A stretch of DNA of 64,000 nucleotides from Streptomyces sp. BHT-5-2 (GCF_019774615.1 NZ_CP081496.1:4836001-4900000), one strand, 5' to 3'; shown: positions 33,918 to 43,070, counted from the stretch's first letter. Numbers and translations: made by a program. Notes: generated by a model not told the origin, from the sequence alone.

Positions 33918-34136
33918 TCAGCCGTTCATGGCCGCCCAGAACTCCTCGAAGGACATCATCCGGTCGCCGTCGGTGTCGACGGAGTCGATCAGCTCCTGAG
34001 CCTGCGCCTCGGTGATCTCGGTGCCCTCCAGCTCCGCAACCACCTTCCGGTATTCCTCCGCGGTGACCTGACCGTCCCCGTCGATGTCGTAACGCTCGAA
34101 AACCTTCCGCGCCGCCGTCTCCACGATGTCCGCCAT
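33918..34136 (-). CDS. Two-EF-hand calcium-binding protein
   Basis: This 72-residue acidic protein has two EF-hand loops, DIDGDGQVTAEE (about 17-28) and DTDGDRMMSFEE (about 53-64), both with the expected Asp/Glu ligands. Small calmodulin-like proteins of this kind (CabC/CabD type) occur in Streptomyces and are thought to buffer or sense calcium during aerial growth. GGAG lies 4 bp before the ATG. Confidence 0.93.
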   Translation of the reverse strand: MADIVETAARKVFERYDIDGDGQVTAEEYRKVVAELEGTEITEAQAQELIDSVDTDGDRMMSFEEFWAAMNG

Positions 34137-34380
34137 GCGCTCCGCCCTTCTGTGATCTTCACTGACGGGCCCAGGCTATCCAGCCGTGCAGACGCAACCC
34201 GGGGGCGCCCTGCACACCGCTCGCGGCCACGCTGCGCCCGGGCGCACAAGTCCACCTGATCGACGGTGACTTCGACGTCACCCGTTGGTACGCCGTCCGG
34301 TCCCCGGAACGCCACGGCCGGCATCGACGACCTGACCGGCCGGCCGGAGGGCGTACCGGGGCGACGCGGGGCCGCCCCCA

Positions 34381-34745
34381 ATGCTGGAGGCCGCCCGGCC
34401 GGAAGTGACCGGGGCGACGGCGCAGGAGGGGGTTGTGGCAGCGCTGGATCCGGACGGTCCGCGGTCCATCGGCGGGTACGAGTTGTCGGTCCGGCTGGGC
34501 GCCGGCGGCATGGGGCGGGCGACGGCGCCGCCCGCCGGCTCCACCTCTACGTCAACGGCACGCAGCAGGGCGCCGCCACCGACACCCGCCCCGTCACCAG
34601 GCCCGGCTCCCTCATGATCGGCCGCGCCACCTTCGGCGGCCGCCCCGTCGACTTCTTCTCCGGCAGCATCGAGCGCGTCCAGGTCTTCGACCAGGCACTC
34701 CCCGCAAAACAGGTCGCGGCACTGGAACCGGGCTTGCAGGGCTAG
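34381..34745 (+). pseudogene. Chimeric remnant: Ser/Thr kinase N-terminus joined to LamG C-terminus
   Basis: In frame 1, RSIGGYELSVRLGAGGMGRA (about 34465-34520) is the glycine loop of a PknB-like kinase, broken off at once. In frame 3, from about 34530 to the stop at 34745, LHLYVNGTQQGAATDTRPV and the block ending FSGSIERVQVFDQALPAKQV form the last strands of a LamG/concanavalin-like domain. A deletion seems to have joined two unrelated plus-strand genes out of frame. Upstream 34140-34380 holds nothing I can support. Confidence 0.65.
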
Positions 34746-34772
34746 TTGGGAAGAATCCGCGCGTGGAGCGGG

Positions 34773-35366
34773 TCAGGTGTCGCCGTGGATTCGGGCGTGG
34801 ATGTGCATGTCGTGCCAGCCGTCCGGTTGCAGATGTGCGCTGCGGCGGGTGCCCTCCAGGGCGAAGCCGGACTTGGTGGCCACCCGGCAGGAGGGTTCGT
34901 TGGCGACCGAGTGGGCGAGTTCGAGGCGGTGGAAACCGGCCTCGTCCAGCGCCCAGGCGGCCAACGCGGCGAGGGCCCGCGGGGCGACTCCGGTGCCGCG
35001 GGCGTGCGGCAGGACCCAGTACGCGCACTCGGCGCGGCCGTGGACGAGGTCCAGCCGGCGCAGGGCCATCCGGCCGAGCGCCTCGTCGCCACCCCGCGTG
35101 ACGATCCACTGGACGGCCCGCTCCTGCTGCCAGGACCGATGGGCGGCCGCGATCCAGTCCCGGGCCTCCTCCGCCGAGGTCACATGGTGCATGTGCCAGC
35201 GGCGGACCGACGGGTCCTCGTAGGCACGTTGGAGGACGGGGGCGTCCGCCGCCGCCCAGGGTCGCAGCAGCAGGTCGCCGTCGTGGGAGGGGATGACGGG
35301 CTGCGCGGAGGCGGAGAGGGTGCCGGGCTGGATGGCGGGTGCTATGGCCAGGGTCATGTACGGCAT
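34773..35366 (-). CDS. GNAT-family N-acetyltransferase (RimJ/RimL-like)
   Basis: This 197-residue acetyltransferase has LLLRPWAAADAPVLQRAYEDP at the start and the acetyl-CoA loop as HARGTGVAPRALAALAAWAL, then RLELAHSVANEPSCRVATKSGF. The set is typical of RimJ/RimL-type protein N-acetyltransferases. Substrate unknown. A start at 35357 is also possible. It lies just outside the biosynthetic cluster on the same strand. Confidence 0.88.
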   Translation of the reverse strand: MPYMTLAIAPAIQPGTLSASAQPVIPSHDGDLLLRPWAAADAPVLQRAYEDPSVRRWHMHHVTSAEEARDWIAAAHRSWQQERAVQWIVTRGGDEALGRMALRRLDLVHGRAECAYWVLPHARGTGVAPRALAALAAWALDEAGFHRLELAHSVANEPSCRVATKSGFALEGTRRSAHLQPDGWHDMHIHARIHGDT

Positions 35367-35413
35367 GGTTCCTCATGGCCCGGCCGAGGCCCAGGTGGTG
35401 CCGCCTGCTGTGG

Positions 35414-35434
35414 CTCGGCCGGGCAGCGGCCGAG
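35414..35434 (-). terminator. Hairpin terminator after the MFS gene
   Basis: CTCGGCCG and CGGCCGAG pair across a 5-nt loop, 52 bp beyond the MFS stop codon. Confidence 0.4.
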
Positions 35435-35486
35435 GTCCCGTTGCTCCTCCTCGTGCCGGACGGGTCGGGCGCCCGGGGCGAGCGGC

Positions 35487-36851
35487 TCAGAGGTGGCCGG
35501 CCAGGGGTCTTTCGGGCTCGGGGGTGGTGGTGTGGTCCAGGTCGTGGCCGTGGGTCTCGGAGGTGAGGCGGATCGCGGTGGCGCTGACCAGGCAGGCGAG
35601 GAGCATGTAGAGCGCGACCAGGGTGGGGCTGTGGCCGCCGGAGGCGGAGAGCAGTGTCGTGGCGGCCAGCGGCGCCAGGCCACCGCCGAGGACGGCGGCC
35701 AGTTGGTAGCCCATGGACACTCCGGTGTAGCGGGTGCTGGTGCCGAACATCTCGGAGAACAGGGCCGGTACGGGTCCGAGCAACGCCCCCATCGGGAGCG
35801 GGGCGAGCAGGCCCAGGGCGAGCATCATCAGCGGCACCGAGCCCGTGCCGACCATCAGGAACACCGGGAAGGCGACCGCGGCGAGGGCGAGCGCCGCGCC
35901 CAGGAGCACCGGACGGCGTCCGATCCGGTCCGACAGGGCCGCCGAGAGGGGCATCGCGGCGGCCGCGGTGATGCCGTTGAGGAGCTGGCCGACCAGGATG
36001 TCGGTGCGTTCGTAGCCGACGCCGGTGGCGAAGCTGATCGCGAAGACGCCGGTCAGCGCCTGGGAGACGGTGGCGCCGAAGACCACGAAGCAGGCCAGGA
36101 GCAGGGGTTTGGGCCGGCGCAGGATCTCCATCACCGGTCTGCGCACGACGGCGTTGCTCTGCTGCACCTCGGCGAACAGCGGGCTCTCGGTCACCTTCAG
36201 CCGGACGAACAGGCCCATCGCGAGCAGCGCCGCGCTCAGCAGGAAGGGCACCCGCCAGCCCCAGGACAGGAACTGGTCGTCCGGCAGGGTGGCGAACAGA
36301 GTGAGGACGAGGGTGGACAGGACCGTGCCGGCCGGCCCGCCCATCTGCACGTAGCTGGTGAGCAGTCCGCGTCTGCGGCGCGCCGCGTGCTCGGCGGTCA
36401 GCAGTGCGGCCCCGCCCCACTCGCCGCCGACCGCGACGCCCTGGACCAGGCGCAGGACGACCAGGAGCGTAGGTGCCAGGTTGCCGACCTGGTCGTGGGT
36501 GGGGAGGAGCCCGATGAGGGTGCTGGCGACGCCCATCATCGCCATCGAGAGCACCAGCATCGTCTTGCGGCCCAGCCGGTCGCCGAAGTGGCCGAAGAGG
36601 GCACCGCCCAGCGGGCGGGCCAGATAGCCGACGGCGAAGGTGCCGAAGGCGGCGATCGTCCCGGCCAGCGGCGAGAGGCCGGTGAAGAAGAGCTTGTCGA
36701 AGACGAGCGAGGCGACGGTGCCGTAGAGCATGAAGTCGTAGTACTCGATGGTGCTGCCGAGCAGGCCGGACAGCACGACGCGGCGCATCTGGGTCCGGCG
36801 CTGCTCGCCGGGTGCGGGATCGGGTTGGGCGGCCTGGGCGGACTGGGACAT
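35487..36851 (-). CDS. MFS transporter, metabolite:H+ symporter (MHS) type
   Basis: This 454-residue protein has 12 hydrophobic helices and MHS-family motifs: GSTIEYYDFMLYGT in helix 1, GHFGDRLGRKTMLV in the loop 2-3, GGEWGGAALLTAEHA, and SDRIGRRPVLL in the second half. It moves an organic acid or zwitterion with protons. It follows the CreD-like lyase by 69 bp on the same strand, so it may export the product or import a precursor of the cluster. Confidence 0.9.
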   Translation of the reverse strand: MSQSAQAAQPDPAPGEQRRTQMRRVVLSGLLGSTIEYYDFMLYGTVASLVFDKLFFTGLSPLAGTIAAFGTFAVGYLARPLGGALFGHFGDRLGRKTMLVLSMAMMGVASTLIGLLPTHDQVGNLAPTLLVVLRLVQGVAVGGEWGGAALLTAEHAARRRRGLLTSYVQMGGPAGTVLSTLVLTLFATLPDDQFLSWGWRVPFLLSAALLAMGLFVRLKVTESPLFAEVQQSNAVVRRPVMEILRRPKPLLLACFVVFGATVSQALTGVFAISFATGVGYERTDILVGQLLNGITAAAAMPLSAALSDRIGRRPVLLGAALALAAVAFPVFLMVGTGSVPLMMLALGLLAPLPMGALLGPVPALFSEMFGTSTRYTGVSMGYQLAAVLGGGLAPLAATTLLSASGGHSPTLVALYMLLACLVSATAIRLTSETHGHDLDHTTTPEPERPLAGHL

Positions 36852-36920
36852 CGCGGTACCCCTTGCCTGTGCGGATGCGGTCGGGAGGGACGTGGATCCG
36901 GGCTGCGGGAGCGGGGGCGG

Positions 36921-38444
36921 TCAGCGCGGGCGGCCGGTCTGCCGGTAGTGGGCCAGTGCGCGGTCGACGAGTTCGCCGGCGGCGCCGGTGTAGCGCTCCG
37001 GGTCGAGGAGTTCGGCCAGTCCGCTCGCGTCCAGGCGCTCCAAGCGGCCCGCCAGGCCGGGGAGTTCGCGCAGGACGGCGGCGAGCGGACGGCCGGTGCG
37101 GGACGACTCGGCGGCGGCCCGGCTCATCAGCGTCTTCGCGGTGGCCTTGCCGACGACGGGGGTGAGCACGGCGGCCAGTCGTTCGGTGGTCAGCAGACTG
37201 CCGGTGAGGGTCAGGTTGTGCCGCATCCGCCGGGGGTCCGCGGTGAGTCCCTCGGCCAGCTCGACGGCGGTGTGTGCGGCGCCGCCGGCCAGGCGCAGAC
37301 AGTCCCGCATCGGCTGCCACTCGGCATGCCAGGCACCGGCGGGCCGCTCGTCCTCCGCCAGCATCGACTGGGCCAGCACCAGGGAGAGCGCGGGGAGTTG
37401 GAGCGCGGCCGAGCGGATGAGGGTGGCCAGGGCCGGGTTCCGTTTGTGCGGCATCGCGGACGAGACGCCCCGGCCGGCCGCGGCCGGCTCGGCGACCTCG
37501 GCGATCTCGGTGCGGGAGAGGGTCTGGACGTCCACGGCGAACTTGCCGAGCGCCCCGGTGACGGTGGCGAGCGCCGCGCCGAGCCGGGCGAGGGGACCCC
37601 GCGCGGTGTGCCAGGGCAGCACCGGTTCGGCGAGCCCCACCTCGGCGGCGAAGGCGGCGATCAGCTTCTCGGCGTAGCCGCGGACGTCGGAGGGACCGTC
37701 GGAGGGGACGACGGTGGCGGGACCGTCCGAGGGGCCGTCGCCGGGGGCCGAGGGGCCGGGGCGCGCGGTGAGCCGGGCGTACTCCACGTAGCCCGCCAAC
37801 GTGCCTGCCGCGCCGCCGAGTTGGGCGGGCAGCGCGGCGCGCAGCGTGCGCAGCTCCGCGGTGGCGTCCAGGACGGCCTGGAGCCAGCCGGCCGCCTTCA
37901 GCCCGAAGGTGACCGGCACCGCGTGCAGGGCCAGCGTCCGGCCCGGCATCGGGGTGTCCCGGTGCTGCTCGGCCAGGCGGGCCAGGGCCGCCGCCACCCG
38001 GTCCAGGTCGGTCAGGATCAGGCCGGTGGTCCGGTGGGCGACGAGCATGGCGGCGGTGTCCATGATGTCCTGGCTCGTGGAACCGCGGTGCACGTAGTCG
38101 GCCGCGGCCGGGTCGGCCGCCGCCACGGCGGTCGTCAGGTCCTCGACGAGCGCCACCACGGGGTTGGCGGCGCCGCGGCTGCGCCGGGCCAGGGTGACCA
38201 GGTCGAACCGCTCGGCCCGGGCGGCGCGGGTGATGGTCGCGGCGGCCGCCTCGGGCACGACGCCGAGACCGGCCTGGGCGCGCACCAGGCCCGCCTCGGC
38301 GTCCAACAGCGCCTGGAGCCAGGCCGCGTCGGAGGTCGCGCCCTCGGCAGGTGCGCCCGCGCGGACCGGGGCGAGCAGCCCGGAGTCCGGGCCGGCATCG
38401 AAGGCCGGGGCGGGAGTGTCCTCGGGCGTGCTCTGGGGCGTCAT
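36921..38444 (-). CDS. Aspartase/fumarase-superfamily lyase, CreD-like (putative nitrosuccinate lyase)
   Basis: This 507-residue protein belongs to the PcaB/adenylosuccinate-lyase branch, with the signature SSAMPHKRNP and HRGSTSQDIMDTAAML. Its ATG overlaps the stop of the flavoenzyme gene by ATGA, with GGAGG 8 bp upstream. A PcaB-like lyase paired with a large FAD/NAD(P)-binding monooxygenase is the signature of the CreD/CreE pathway: aspartate is oxidised to nitrosuccinate, which CreD splits to nitrous acid and fumarate. An insert near residue 240 with GPSDGP repeats comes from short DNA repeats. A carboxymuconate cycloisomerase role is less likely because no catabolic genes are near. Confidence 0.75.
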   Translation of the reverse strand: MTPQSTPEDTPAPAFDAGPDSGLLAPVRAGAPAEGATSDAAWLQALLDAEAGLVRAQAGLGVVPEAAAATITRAARAERFDLVTLARRSRGAANPVVALVEDLTTAVAAADPAAADYVHRGSTSQDIMDTAAMLVAHRTTGLILTDLDRVAAALARLAEQHRDTPMPGRTLALHAVPVTFGLKAAGWLQAVLDATAELRTLRAALPAQLGGAAGTLAGYVEYARLTARPGPSAPGDGPSDGPATVVPSDGPSDVRGYAEKLIAAFAAEVGLAEPVLPWHTARGPLARLGAALATVTGALGKFAVDVQTLSRTEIAEVAEPAAAGRGVSSAMPHKRNPALATLIRSAALQLPALSLVLAQSMLAEDERPAGAWHAEWQPMRDCLRLAGGAAHTAVELAEGLTADPRRMRHNLTLTGSLLTTERLAAVLTPVVGKATAKTLMSRAAAESSRTGRPLAAVLRELPGLAGRLERLDASGLAELLDPERYTGAAGELVDRALAHYRQTGRPR

Positions 38445-40456
38445 ACCGTCGCCTCCGTGCTCTCGGGTGCGGTCGTGGCCGCCTTCGTGACCAGGGCGAG
38501 GGCGGTCCGGGCGAGGGCGTCGGCGTCGCCGAGGATCACCGAGTTGACGCCGGGGCGGATGCCGGCGGCGGTCACCCAGTGCACCGCTTCCGTCGGTACG
38601 CCGAAGGCGAAGCGCCGCGGGTGCGGGCGGCCCGCCGCGTCGACCAGCCGGTAGTCCTCGGTCACTTCCAGGCCGCCGGTCTGGTAGACGGTGCCGTCCG
38701 GGTCGGGGATCGCGTACGGCCGGCACTGGCCGCCGGCCAGGAGGTGGCGCAGCAGCGGATCGGCGGTCCGGCGCAGGTCGGTGTCGGGGAGCCGGGCGTC
38801 GACGAGGACGGTGGTGCGGATGCCGGAGGCCCGGACGCCGCCCGCCTGGAGGACGAAGACCCCGGCCTCCGCGTCGGCGTGCGCGGCCACGTCCGGGCCG
38901 AGGACGTCCAGCACGCCCGCGTCGATGAGGGCCAACGCCTCCTCGATGCGCCGGAGGGGCGGGCCGATCGACAGGAAGGCGTTCAGCGGGGTGTACCACC
39001 CGTCGAGGTGCCGGTGGTGGGAGCCTCCGGTGAGGCCGCGGTGGTCCACCACGAGCCGCAGCTCGTTGCGCAGGTCGCGCAGGACGTCCAGGGCGGCCTT
39101 CAGGGGTCCGCTGACGTTGCCGGCCCGCGCCTCGACGATGTCGTGGTTCAGGTGGTCCATCAGCCAGCCGCGGAAGTCGCCGGGGCCGGTGAACCTTCGG
39201 TCGCCGTACGGGCGGGCCAGGCGCTCCCAGTCCCAGCGGCGGTCCCGGGGGAAGCCGAAGACGTCGAGGATCCGGGCCTCGGCCGGGGCGCCCCAGGGCA
39301 CGTCGAGATAGCGCCGGCGGAAGGTCTCGGCGGCCCGCAGGCCCTGTTCGGCGGCGAGGAAGGTGGCGTAGTAGACGGTCTCCACCTCCTTCGCCACCAG
39401 CGGCCACACGTCGCGGCGGAAGTCGACGCCGTCGCCGCCGGCGGCCCGTGCCCGCAGCTCGTCGATCACCTCGGGCGTCAGCACCCGCGGCACGTGCCGG
39501 CCGTAGGGGCCCTTCTCGTTCTCGCCGCGGGAGTGGAAGGGGACGCCGCGCCGGGAGCCGGCGTACAGGCGTGGCTCGTCGCCGGACGGCCGGTAGCGCA
39601 GCGAGCCGTCGTCCCGGCGCTCGAAGCGGCCGCCGCGGCCCACGGTGAACAGCGCCATGTAGTCGAAGAAGTTGAGGCCCAGGCCGAGCAGGCCGACGCG
39701 TTCCCGCGGGCGGACCGGTGCGAGGTCCGCGTCCGCGGGGTTGGTCGGCGGGAGGTACCGCAGGCCGTGCTCGGCGGCGAAGCGGGCCAGTTCGGTCTCG
39801 CGGGCGCTGGGGCGGGTGGGCAGATGGCCCTGCGCGAGGATCACCGAGTGCAGGTCCCGCAGGCGGGTGCCGTCGGCCAGGCGCACGGTCTGCAGGCGGC
39901 GGCGCCCGTACCCGGTGTCCCCGGCGCCCGGCGCGGGCGTCATGGGCGTCGTGGCGGCGGGGCCGGCGTCGTCGAGGGCGACCGCACCCGAACGGTGGGT
40001 GCGGACGGTGACGTGGTCCGGCGCGGTGTCCACGACACGTTGGAACACCCAGCGCAGGTAGTGCCCGTAGAAGGCGCGGGTCGGGTACGAGTCCGGTCCC
40101 AGCGCGGCGGCCTCCGCGAGGACCTCGGGCGGGTACTGGTGCCCGTCGAAGGGCCCCATCAGGCTGAGGAAGCGGGCCCACTCGTGCAGGCTCGGCCCGG
40201 GGGACAGCGGCCCTTCGAGGTCCACGCTGGCGTCGGTGAACATGGTCACCTGCGAGGCGACGGTGTTCATCAGGAGGTGCCGGGACTGCCCGGTGCGCCA
40301 TACCTTGCCGGCGCCCGCCGGGTGGGGGTCCACGACGTGCACGGTGATCCGGGTGTCCGCCGCGGTGTGCCGGGCGTTGGCGCAGATCCGCTCCAGGACC
40401 GAGAGTCCTCTGGGGCCCATGCCGATGATGCAGATGTCGAACCGTCGACCGACCAT
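38441..40456 (-). CDS. FAD/NAD(P)-binding monooxygenase, CreE-like (putative aspartate N-oxygenase)
   Basis: This 671-residue flavoprotein starts with FDICIIGMGPRGLSVLERI (FAD motif) and has a long KVWRTGQSRHLLMNTVASQVTM block. A second dinucleotide site is GLLGLGLNFFDYMALFTVG near residue 255. The size and architecture match the NAD_binding_9/CreE-type enzymes. CreE (cremeomycin) and FzmM (fosfazinomycin) turn aspartate into nitrosuccinate with O2 and NADPH. The lyase gene overlaps its end, so a coupled nitrite-producing pair is inferred. GGAGAAGG precedes the ATG at 40456; the longer frame is rejected. Confidence 0.75.
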   Translation of the reverse strand: MVGRRFDICIIGMGPRGLSVLERICANARHTAADTRITVHVVDPHPAGAGKVWRTGQSRHLLMNTVASQVTMFTDASVDLEGPLSPGPSLHEWARFLSLMGPFDGHQYPPEVLAEAAALGPDSYPTRAFYGHYLRWVFQRVVDTAPDHVTVRTHRSGAVALDDAGPAATTPMTPAPGAGDTGYGRRRLQTVRLADGTRLRDLHSVILAQGHLPTRPSARETELARFAAEHGLRYLPPTNPADADLAPVRPRERVGLLGLGLNFFDYMALFTVGRGGRFERRDDGSLRYRPSGDEPRLYAGSRRGVPFHSRGENEKGPYGRHVPRVLTPEVIDELRARAAGGDGVDFRRDVWPLVAKEVETVYYATFLAAEQGLRAAETFRRRYLDVPWGAPAEARILDVFGFPRDRRWDWERLARPYGDRRFTGPGDFRGWLMDHLNHDIVEARAGNVSGPLKAALDVLRDLRNELRLVVDHRGLTGGSHHRHLDGWYTPLNAFLSIGPPLRRIEEALALIDAGVLDVLGPDVAAHADAEAGVFVLQAGGVRASGIRTTVLVDARLPDTDLRRTADPLLRHLLAGGQCRPYAIPDPDGTVYQTGGLEVTEDYRLVDAAGRPHPRRFAFGVPTEAVHWVTAAGIRPGVNSVILGDADALARTALALVTKAATTAPESTEATV

Positions 40457-40581
40457 GACCTTCTCCCATGGGTAGCGTGCGCGGGCAGACGGGCCGCGCG
40501 GGCGGCGCCGTGGCGGCCGCCGTCTGCGCGTACTGTGCTGCCCCCGCCGCGCCCTGGACGTCATGGGGCGGCGGGGGCGGT

Positions 40582-41286
40582 TCACCGAAGGTGCACTCCG
40601 AACTCGCTCGACAGGCCCGCGGTGCCCTCGGCGGTCACCACCACGGCCCGTTTGTGCTCGCGGGCCCTGGTGATCCAGCCCAGTGCGAACAGACGGTCCG
40701 TCAGGGCCGTGGCCGCGGTGCCGGCCAGGTGGTGGCGCCGCTCGCTCCAGTCCACACAGCCCTTGATCAGGGGCTGTCCCTCGGCCTCCAGGGCGCGGGT
40801 GGCCAGCCCCAGCGGCTCGTTGGCGTCCCAGCGGGCCACGTCGATCTCCAGCCCGCCGGCCGCCCGCCGGACCAGCCCCCGCCGGCACAGCGCCTCCGCC
40901 AGCTCCACCCCGATCCGCCCGGCCAGATGCCGGTAGCAGGTGCGGGCGTGGCTGAGCGTCTTCAGCAGCCGCGCGGAGCGCAGCGAGGTGGGCTGCCGGA
41001 CGGGGGCGATGACGGCCAGCGCCTCGACGAGTTCGGCGACCTGGGGGCTGGAGATCCGGTAGTAGGCGTGCCGGCCCATCCGCTCGACGGAGAGCAGGCC
41101 GTGTTCCACCAGCCGGGAGAGGTGTTCGCTCGCCGTGGGGCGGGAGACGCCCGCGATCGAGGCGAGTTCCCCGGCGGGCATCACGAAGTCCCCCACCAGC
41201 GCGCTGACCATCGCCGCGCGGGTCGCGTTGCCCAGGAGTTCCGCGACCGTGGCGATGTCTGGTCGGGGCTGCGAGGGGTCCAGCAT
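40582..41286 (-). CDS. ArsR-type winged-helix regulator (paralogue 1)
   Basis: This 234-residue protein has the HTH VMPAGELASIAGVSRPTASEHLSRLVEHGLL and wing RMGRHAYYRIS near residues 35-80. A C-terminal domain with TCYRHLAGRIGVELAEAL and IKGCVDWSERRHHLAG follows. It is similar along its full length to the regulator at 46604-47326, so the cluster has two paralogous regulators. It starts 13 bp after the RidA stop and probably shares the CapA-RidA transcript. Confidence 0.88.
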   Translation of the reverse strand: MLDPSQPRPDIATVAELLGNATRAAMVSALVGDFVMPAGELASIAGVSRPTASEHLSRLVEHGLLSVERMGRHAYYRISSPQVAELVEALAVIAPVRQPTSLRSARLLKTLSHARTCYRHLAGRIGVELAEALCRRGLVRRAAGGLEIDVARWDANEPLGLATRALEAEGQPLIKGCVDWSERRHHLAGTAATALTDRLFALGWITRAREHKRAVVVTAEGTAGLSSEFGVHLR

Positions 41287-41299
41287 GATTCCTCCGTCG

Positions 41300-41749
41300 T
41301 CACGCCGTGGGTTGCAAGGGGGTGACGAGGGCGACGCACTGCACCTCGACCTGAAGGTTGGGCAGCGGGAGACCGGCGACGGCCACGGCGGTGCTGGACA
41401 CCAGGATGTCGCCCAGGATCTCGCGGCGGATCTCGAAGAAGCGGGGTGCGTTGCGCATGTCGGTGAGGTAGATGGTCATGGAGACCAGGTGCTCGAAGTC
41501 GCCGCCGGCCGCCTTCAGTACGTGCCGGACGTTCTCCATCGCCCGGTACGCCTGGTCGTCGAAGCGGTCGCTGACCGGCTGGTACTCCTCGTCGATGCCC
41601 AACTGCCCGGAGATGTAGAGCAGTCCGCCGGCGGCCACCGCCTGGGCGTAGCCGAACTTGCGCGGGTCGCCGACCCCGGGCACGTCCACATGGCGCACGA
41701 TGGCCCCGTCCGCCGTGGCCTCGGTGCCCTGTCGCTGGTTGTCGCTCAT
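41300..41749 (-). CDS. RidA/YjgF-family protein 1
   Basis: This 149-residue protein shows the RidA core: FGYAQAVAAGGLLYISGQLGID, QAYRAMENVRHVLKAAGG, LVSMTIYLTDM and LPNLQVEVQCVALV. RidA proteins hydrolyse reactive enamine/imine intermediates; biosynthetic ones can act as tailoring enzymes. The conserved arginine of deaminases near the end is not obvious, so the activity may differ. It overlaps the CapA gene by ATGA. Confidence 0.88.
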   Translation of the reverse strand: MSDNQRQGTEATADGAIVRHVDVPGVGDPRKFGYAQAVAAGGLLYISGQLGIDEEYQPVSDRFDDQAYRAMENVRHVLKAAGGDFEHLVSMTIYLTDMRNAPRFFEIRREILGDILVSSTAVAVAGLPLPNLQVEVQCVALVTPLQPTA

Positions 41750-42972
41750 GCCTGCTCCTCGAACTGCTCGGACTGCTCGGACTGCTCGGACTCGGTCGCC
41801 GGAAGGGCCTGGATGCTGCCGGCCGGGAGCCCGGAGCCCTCCTGCGGCGGGGTGAAGCGGGTGGGCAGCTGCTCCTGGGCGCAGCATTCGGCGAGGTAGG
41901 CGGCGACCCGGCGGCCGTCCTCGCTCTGCGGTGCCACCGGCACCGGCTCGTTGCGGGTGTCGATCACGGCCGGGCAGAAGCCCGCGGCGTGGACGCCCCG
42001 GGCGTCGAGGCGGACCACGGCCACGCCGGTCATCCGCGCGTCCGGATGGAAGGGCAGCAGGGGGTACTCCTGCTGCGGGCGGATCCGGAACTCGCCGAAG
42101 CGGCGGCTCAGTTCGCGCTCGTCCTCCGGGCGGGCGGCGCTGAGGTAGCCGTCCTTGGCCAGCCGCCGGGGGAGGTCGGGCAGGTCGAAGACGTAGTGTC
42201 CGAGTCCGTAGAAGACCGGCTTGCCTTTGTAGAACTCGATGCCGCGCAGCATGTGGTGGTGGTGTCCGAGGACGACGTCCGCGCCGGCGTCGACGGCGAG
42301 CCGGGCCAGCCGGCGCTCGTTGTCGGTGAGCAGGAACGGCCGGGTGAAGTCGCCCCAGTGGAAACTGGTGACGACGATGTCGGCCTGCTCACGTGCGGCG
42401 TGCACGTCACGGGTGAAGGCGGCCACGTCCTCCGGGAAGTTCTCCGTGGTGACGCGGGGCAGAAGTCCGGGATTCCATTCGTTGAGTTCCCACGGCGTGT
42501 AGCGGGTGTGGGCGCGGATCGGGGCGAGTCCGGGCACCTTGGCCCGGGCCTCGTAACCGTGCGGAAAGACCGAGGAATAGGCGAGAAAGGCGATGCGCAG
42601 TCCGTCGCGTTCGACGATCGCCGGGGTGCGTGCCTCGGCGATGTCGGCGCCGGCGCCGGTCGTGGCGATGCCCAGGTCCCGGAGGGTGTCCCGGGTGTTG
42701 AGCAGTGCCTGGTGGCCGCCGTCCACGCTGTGGTTGTTGGCCAGCGACATCACGTGGAAGCCGGCGTCGGCGAGCGGTTTGGCGTTCCGGCCGGGGGCGA
42801 CGACGGGGGATCCGGAACTCGGCGCCCTTTCCCAGGTGTCGCTGAAGACGCCCTCGCAATTGCCGAAGACGACGTCGCCGGTGTTCAGGAATGCGCCGGC
42901 CGTCTGGAATGCAGTCTCGGGATTCTCCCGGTCGATGAAGACGTCGCCCACCGCGAATAAGGACACTGTCAT
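41746..42972 (-). CDS. CapA-family metallophosphatase-like protein
   Basis: This 408-residue protein of the CapA/PgsA family has GDVFIDREN, FGNCEGVFSDTW, MSLANNHSVDGG, VTSFHWGDF and LGHHHHMLRGIEFY, the metal ligands of the calcineurin-like fold. There is no signal peptide or membrane anchor, unlike polyglutamate-synthesis CapA, so it is probably cytoplasmic. Its task in this cluster is unknown; amide-bond chemistry or phosphate hydrolysis are options. The C-terminal tail has SEQ repeats from a 9-bp DNA repeat (41764-41790). Confidence 0.85.
   Translation of the reverse strand: MTVSLFAVGDVFIDRENPETAFQTAGAFLNTGDVVFGNCEGVFSDTWERAPSSGSPVVAPGRNAKPLADAGFHVMSLANNHSVDGGHQALLNTRDTLRDLGIATTGAGADIAEARTPAIVERDGLRIAFLAYSSVFPHGYEARAKVPGLAPIRAHTRYTPWELNEWNPGLLPRVTTENFPEDVAAFTRDVHAAREQADIVVTSFHWGDFTRPFLLTDNERRLARLAVDAGADVVLGHHHHMLRGIEFYKGKPVFYGLGHYVFDLPDLPRRLAKDGYLSAARPEDERELSRRFGEFRIRPQQEYPLLPFHPDARMTGVAVVRLDARGVHAAGFCPAVIDTRNEPVPVAPQSEDGRRVAAYLAECCAQEQLPTRFTPPQEGSGLPAGSIQALPATESEQSEQSEQFEEQA
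41764..41790. repeat. Three 9-bp tandem units in the CapA gene
   Basis: CTGCTCGGA is repeated three times without spacing, giving SEQ-SEQ-SEQ in the CapA tail. It is a slippage-prone microsatellite. Confidence 0.8.
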
Positions 42973-43070
42973 GGTCACTCTTTCGGATGCTGGAGACCGG
43001 ATGTGGACCGTGGCCACTCCGTTTCGCTGAACAAGCCTAGTTGCCGGGGAGTTTGTCCCCGGCCGAACTG

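Noticed and set aside
36921-38444. 3-carboxymuconate cycloisomerase of protocatechuate degradation
   Set aside because: No other pca genes are near, and it is coupled to a CreE-like flavoenzyme, which fits nitrosuccinate lyase better.
36921-40469. A 1182-codon open frame spanning the CreD- and CreE-like genes
   Set aside because: Only its last 507 codons are the lyase; the upstream part is the antisense-free alternative frame of the flavoenzyme gene, typical of GC-rich DNA.
41764-41790. Tandem repeats as a possible CRISPR
   Set aside because: Units are 9 bp without spacers and encode an SEQ tail of a protein. The Ser-coding repeats at 52195-52263 are likewise coding microsatellites.
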